This document shows positions 32,186 through 35,186 of a DNA stretch of 35,186 bases, piece after piece. The notes under the pieces are model-generated. The model was not told where the DNA came from and did no database searches. It was given only the letters and a program-made list of their open reading frames with translations. The translations under genes were made by a program, and so were the position numbers. Every line of letters begins with the position of its first letter. The first letter of the stretch is position 1. Where the stretch lies: contig ML769469.1 in NCBI GenBank assembly GCA_009733575.1, positions 1-35,186 of the forward strand, written 5' to 3'. This DNA comes from Gymnopus androsaceus JB14. Lineage: Eukaryota > Basidiomycota > Agaricomycetes > Agaricales > Omphalotaceae.

Positions 32186-33993
32186 TTATGAGTTTTTAAG
32201 ACTTTGGAACCTAGCGAGGACATCCAAGTCCTCAAAATCTTTCAAATAATCAGCTGGAATAGCACGGTGACCTCTGTAGTGCCTTAAAGCATAAGCAGCC
32301 TCACGACCGTTAAATCCCTTTGTGTAAGCATCAGTGTACCGCAATGCCCGATTGCAGAATCTGTTGAGAATCTGTCCAAAGTCAGTATAATACCAGCACA
32401 AATATAGAAACAAAATCACCTCCGAATACAAAGAAGGGGAATTGCATCTAATGATGCAATTGTATTCCTTTCCAAGTCCTCTTCTTTTGATGATTCTGGG
32501 CAAAGACAATAGAGCTGCTTGGCAAATCCCCAACATTGCTCAATTGGATTAAGCTCACAATGGAACTTTGGCAGAAACAAGACTTGAATGCCACGCGACT
32601 CGCATTCCATCTCCAACAACGACTTGACATTAGCAAAATCCGGCTCATTGAAAAGCATACAGCGCATGCAGCAATTTGTGGCTGTGGGAGCACAATTAAA
32701 GGTGTTTCCGCACTGTGCCTTTTTTCCTGCAACATTGTATCCCTGTTCAGTCAAAATGGTTTCCATACCTTTGAATAGTCCCATATCTGGCCCCTCCGTG
32801 AAATAAAGTGACTGAGAAGTGCCATCATGAGATGCACCGACCATTGGAACTGGTACCTTTTCAACAACTGTTCCAGATGCACCTCGAATTGTCTTTTCAA
32901 GCAAAAAGTTTGGATGCATTTCACCTTTATGAGGACCTGATTTGAATGGTACTGGCTTGGACTTGGGCATATGGCGAGCAGAAAGGGCTTCATCTGCCCA
33001 CTTCTTGTGTGTAGTGGCATTGTCGAAAATGAAAATGTGTTCCACATCAGGACCAAATTTGGGGAGAATATCCATTGCATCTTTGGCCTGTTGAATTACA
33101 TTTTCATGAGTGAAGTACCCAACACGGTTCTTCCCTGGACAAAAAATGCGACGCGTGGATCGACCAGAAGCAGGACCACGCAACCACCCAAACTCAGCTG
33201 ACACAAAATCCACAATCATAAGTGATAGACCTTCACCCTTCCTGTATGGTTTGATTGGCCCATCCTTGTGATACCAAGCTCGGTGGTGTCAATCATGAGC
33301 ATAAAATATCGACTCATCATGGTACCAAATGACAATTTGTGGTGCTGGATTGAAAGTGAAGTTTGGCAAAGTATAGTCTGGCTCTGCCTCTCGAACCTCT
33401 TTCCCATCCTTATCAAACATCTTCATACGGTCATAAAGTGACTGAATGTGAGGGATAAAAACTTTTTGGCAGTACCAGACCACATCCTCTCATTCATGAC
33501 CATCAACATACTGCCCTTTTGGAGCCCAAGTCCATCAAAAACCCATTGCTTTAAGATACTGTTGAGCTGTAGTCAATGAAATCTTCTTTGTGATCCCATG
33601 GCACTGCATAACATCCTCTCAACACAACCATTCCTGCACTTTACTGGCCATAACAAGTGTCCCAAGCTCCTGAAGATACAGCCCAAGCTCCTGACAGAGA
33701 TCTTCATTTACCAACAGTGACTCATTCCAGTTACCATATGGATTTTCAGGAAGGAGAGACCTGTCCAAAATGTACTGTTGGGCCATACAGCGCAGGACAC
33801 GGGCACAATATTGATCACAACACATTGTGATTGCCGCAGCATCTGAAGCAGCTCCCCATTTCCCATAACATAGTGATTTTGGGTGAACATAGAGTGCAAG
33901 GAAGGATTCACATAGCCGGTTACTCAGGACCATTGTGAACGATGTGGCTGAGGGACAGATGTCCTGAGACAGTAAAGACTGCTCAGGATCAGA
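32186..33993 (-). pseudogene. DDE transposase (Tc1/mariner-like family), inactivated by TGA stops
   Basis: Belongs to the DDE superfamily endonucleases common in mushroom genomes, which cut and rejoin transposon ends. One reading frame can be followed from about 33993 to 32420, then across an intron (32419-32361) to the stop at 32186. Marks in order: LALYVHPKSLCYGKW, LDRSLLPENPYGNWNESLL, KISLTTAQQYL, APKGQYVDGHE, WYHDESIFYAHD (first catalytic Asp region), GLSLMIVDFVSAEFGWLRG, CPGKNRVGYF, HIFIFDNATTHKKWADEALS (second Asp), LPKFHCELNPIEQCWGFAK (Glu), then GFNGREAAYALRHYRGHR. Four in-frame TGA codons lie at 33619-33621, 33535-33537, 33490-33492 and 33289-33291. Several Cys occur where relatives have Arg (WYCQ, LRCMAQ). 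The frame is otherwise free of indels from 33933 to 32420. Part of the N-terminus (PFTQPHIKGVESVKD, 34532-34440) may lie beyond the inverted-repeat element. Confidence 0.88.
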
Positions 33994-33999
33994 TGTTTT

Positions 34000-34445
34000 G
34001 TTAATGATATGTGCACTTTACCTCTCTGCCACATCAGGAAAAACTGTTTGGGCCTTGGATGGCCTGAAGTTAACCTCAAGGTAACTCAAAGACACCTAGG
34101 CCACCTAGCACCTAGGTTGCCTAGTGCTAGTCCTTTAGGATGACCTAGGAATTAGGGGGTGGACTTTTGACAACCTGAGTCACCTGAGAAAACCTGAGAA
34201 AACCTGAGAAAACCTGAGAAACCTGAGAAAACCTGAGAAACCTGAGAAAACCTGAGGAAACCTGGAAGAACCCTGGGGAAACCTCAGGCAGTCTGAGATA
34301 GTCCTAGGCTGCCTAGGCCATCCCAAGTCCAGCCCCTGTAACCTAAGAGGCTTAGGTTACCTAGGCTATCCTTGGCCCAGACCATTTTTCCTGATGCATA
34401 GAGCTGGCTATATGGCAGAGAGGTAAAAGTGCACATATCCTTAAC
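34000..34445. mobile_element. 446-bp inverted-repeat element inside the transposon
   Basis: GTTAATGATATGTGCACTTT at 34000 returns inverted at 34445 as GTTAAGGATATGTGCACTTT. The two arms continue to match imperfectly for about 90-110 bp through ACCTCTCTGCCA, CATCAGGAAAAA and GGGCC..GGAT.GCCT. The centre is rich in CCTAGG-type palindromes (34095-34150, 34305-34370) and contains the short tandem array at 34185-34265. It lies between the transposase frame and what may be its first N-terminal exon. It may be a nested foldback element or part of the transposon's own subterminal structure. Confidence 0.65.
34178..34266. repeat. Tandem ACCTGAGAAA array
   Basis: Nine or so head-to-tail units of 9-10 bp (CCTGAGAAA or CCTGAGAAAA), degenerating to CCTGAGGAAA and CCTGGAAGAA at the right edge. 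Alternation of 9- and 10-bp units indicates slippage in the A run. Confidence 0.85.
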
Positions 34446-34885
34446 AGATTCAACACCTTTGATATGGGGTTGGGTGAATGGGTCAAGTCCAGGATCAATG
34501 TAACCAGGTCCAGCTTTTCTTGGTGGATGCAACAGCCACTCAGCGTCCGGTGAGACCCGCAGAGCTGGTGAGTGGCCGTTTTATTTTTCAGGCACAAGAC
34601 ATAAAGATTTTTGCATACCATTGTCAAAAAATTTCTTTGTTAATTTTGTAGTAGTTATCACGTGAGAAATTATCATTTTTTCATGAGAGAGGTCATTTGG
34701 GTGTCGAAATCCATGATGTGGGTTGGACAATGGAGCACCAATGGAGCATTGAATGTTGTCGAGGCACAGAAAAACTGTCCTGGGTGCCCGTCATTCAAAA
34801 GTCCTTGCAGTAATGGTGATATCAGTCAATGAAAGCTTAAATCTTTTCAATGATGTTTCATCCAGATTGAGTTGTTGGATATAGC

Positions 34886-35026
34886 GGAAGCAAGTTACCG
34901 TAAGCTTGCCGGGCTTACCGTGAACTTACTATAAACTAATGCTGGCTGCAATGTAATTTCACCATCTTAGCGTTTGTTTATTGTAATTTCACCGTAAGTC
35001 CAGCGGGCTTACAGTAGCTTACTTCC
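34886..35026. mobile_element. 141-bp hairpin (MITE-like) element
   Basis: Arms 34886-34922 and 34990-35026 are 37 bp each and inverted copies, starting GGAAGCAAGTTACCGTAAGC and its relative GGAAGTAAGCTACTGTAAGC read from the other end; 29 of 37 positions agree and seven of the eight differences are transitions. The 67-bp loop repeats TGTAATTTCACC twice. No coding capacity. Confidence 0.65.
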
Positions 35027-35028
35027 TG

Positions 35029-35186
35029 TGTTGTAACGCCCCCTATTACTTATTCTCATGTCGTTATGTTACATTATGTCACTACTATAAATATCATGTC
35101 ATGTCACTTATTGACCCTAGCTTAACCTTTACCCATACCGAATACTCTGACAATATCAGTCCAGTTGTGTTCATTTGGGTGATTCC
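35029..35186 (+). mobile_element. Possible start of an LTR (cut by window end)
   Basis: Sequence opens TGTTGTAACGCCCCC, of the TGTTGTAAC type that begins many fungal LTRs. A TATA-like CTATAAATATC follows at 35090-35100, at a distance plausible for an LTR promoter. There is no matching 3' copy in the window, so this is a tentative call. Confidence 0.3.

Larger units (their letters stand above)
31932..34690 (-). mobile_element. DNA transposon with 43-bp terminal inverted repeats
   Basis: The left end 31932-31974 and the right end 34648-34690 are inverted copies: 36 of 43 positions agree and all seven differences are transitions (for example CGCGCGAC on the left against CACGTGAT on the right, read in the same direction). 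Both copies share AACTACTAC at the inner side and AATGAT in the middle. The 2.76-kb interior holds a decayed DDE transposase read leftward and a smaller inverted-repeat element at 34000-34445. The outer ends may extend a few bases further; I could not fix a target duplication. Confidence 0.82.

Noticed and set aside
32536..32806. + strand frames within the transposon
   Set aside because: Antisense to the transposase; no own motifs.
33289..33621. Recoding of TGA (readthrough or selenocysteine) in the transposase
   Set aside because: Other genes in the window use TGA as their stop (P450 at 31459, SDR at 20423), and four such sites at Arg positions are better explained by C-to-T mutation.
1..35186. 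tRNA, rRNA, CRISPR or prophage features
   Set aside because: No cloverleaf with A/B boxes, no rRNA blocks and no spaced direct repeats were seen by eye; the sequence is eukaryotic.

Overview
The window looks like nuclear DNA of a basidiomycete fungus, most likely an Agaricomycete. The genes are intron-dense (about 50-60 nt introns, GTRNGY donors, several branch points close to CTAAC). The protein families are ones expanded in mushrooms: DUF6534-like seven-helix proteins, DUF7918 proteins, CSC1/OSCA channels, microsomal P450s, and the DDE transposase family common in this class. No tRNA, rRNA, CRISPR or prokaryotic operon signal was seen.

Layout: 1-3500 is AT-rich with no recognisable gene. 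3876-8311 (-) is a large PPS1-like dual-specificity phosphatase. 8600-11500 is gene-free and holds a diverged repeat family. 11683-13755 (+) is a 17-exon, 355-aa DUF6534-like membrane protein. 14310-15620 (+) is a broken P450. It runs into 15780-16170, a decayed copy of the Pro/Ser-rich gene that follows intact or nearly so at 17365-19005 (+). 19260-20076 (-) is a fragment of a Tea1-like kelch gene. 20423-21760 (-) is a complete 315-aa short-chain dehydrogenase/reductase. 22091-25938 (-) is a CSC1/OSCA-type channel. 26164-28737 (+) is a DUF7918 gene, divergent from the channel over 225 bp, and its fourth intron carries a 645-bp foldback/MITE-like element. 28984-31461 (+) is a complete 546-aa P450. 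From 31932 to the end the DNA is mobile: a 2.76-kb DNA transposon with 43-bp terminal inverted repeats and a dead DDE transposase, a second inverted-repeat element at its transposase 5' end, a 141-bp hairpin element, and a possible start of an LTR.

The genes do not form one obvious pathway. P450, SDR and membrane proteins lie together but on both strands, mixed with housekeeping genes (phosphatase, channel), so a biosynthetic cluster is not supported. The strongest observations are: (i) the transposase carries four in-frame stops, all TGA, each at a position where an Arg codon CGA is expected, and its terminal repeats differ only by transitions, a C-to-T decay signature; (ii) the intron-borne 645-bp element; (iii) a decayed duplicate beside its parent gene; (iv) a GC-AG intron and several very small exons; (v) one-base frame breaks in several otherwise conserved genes, which could be assembly errors or real mutations.
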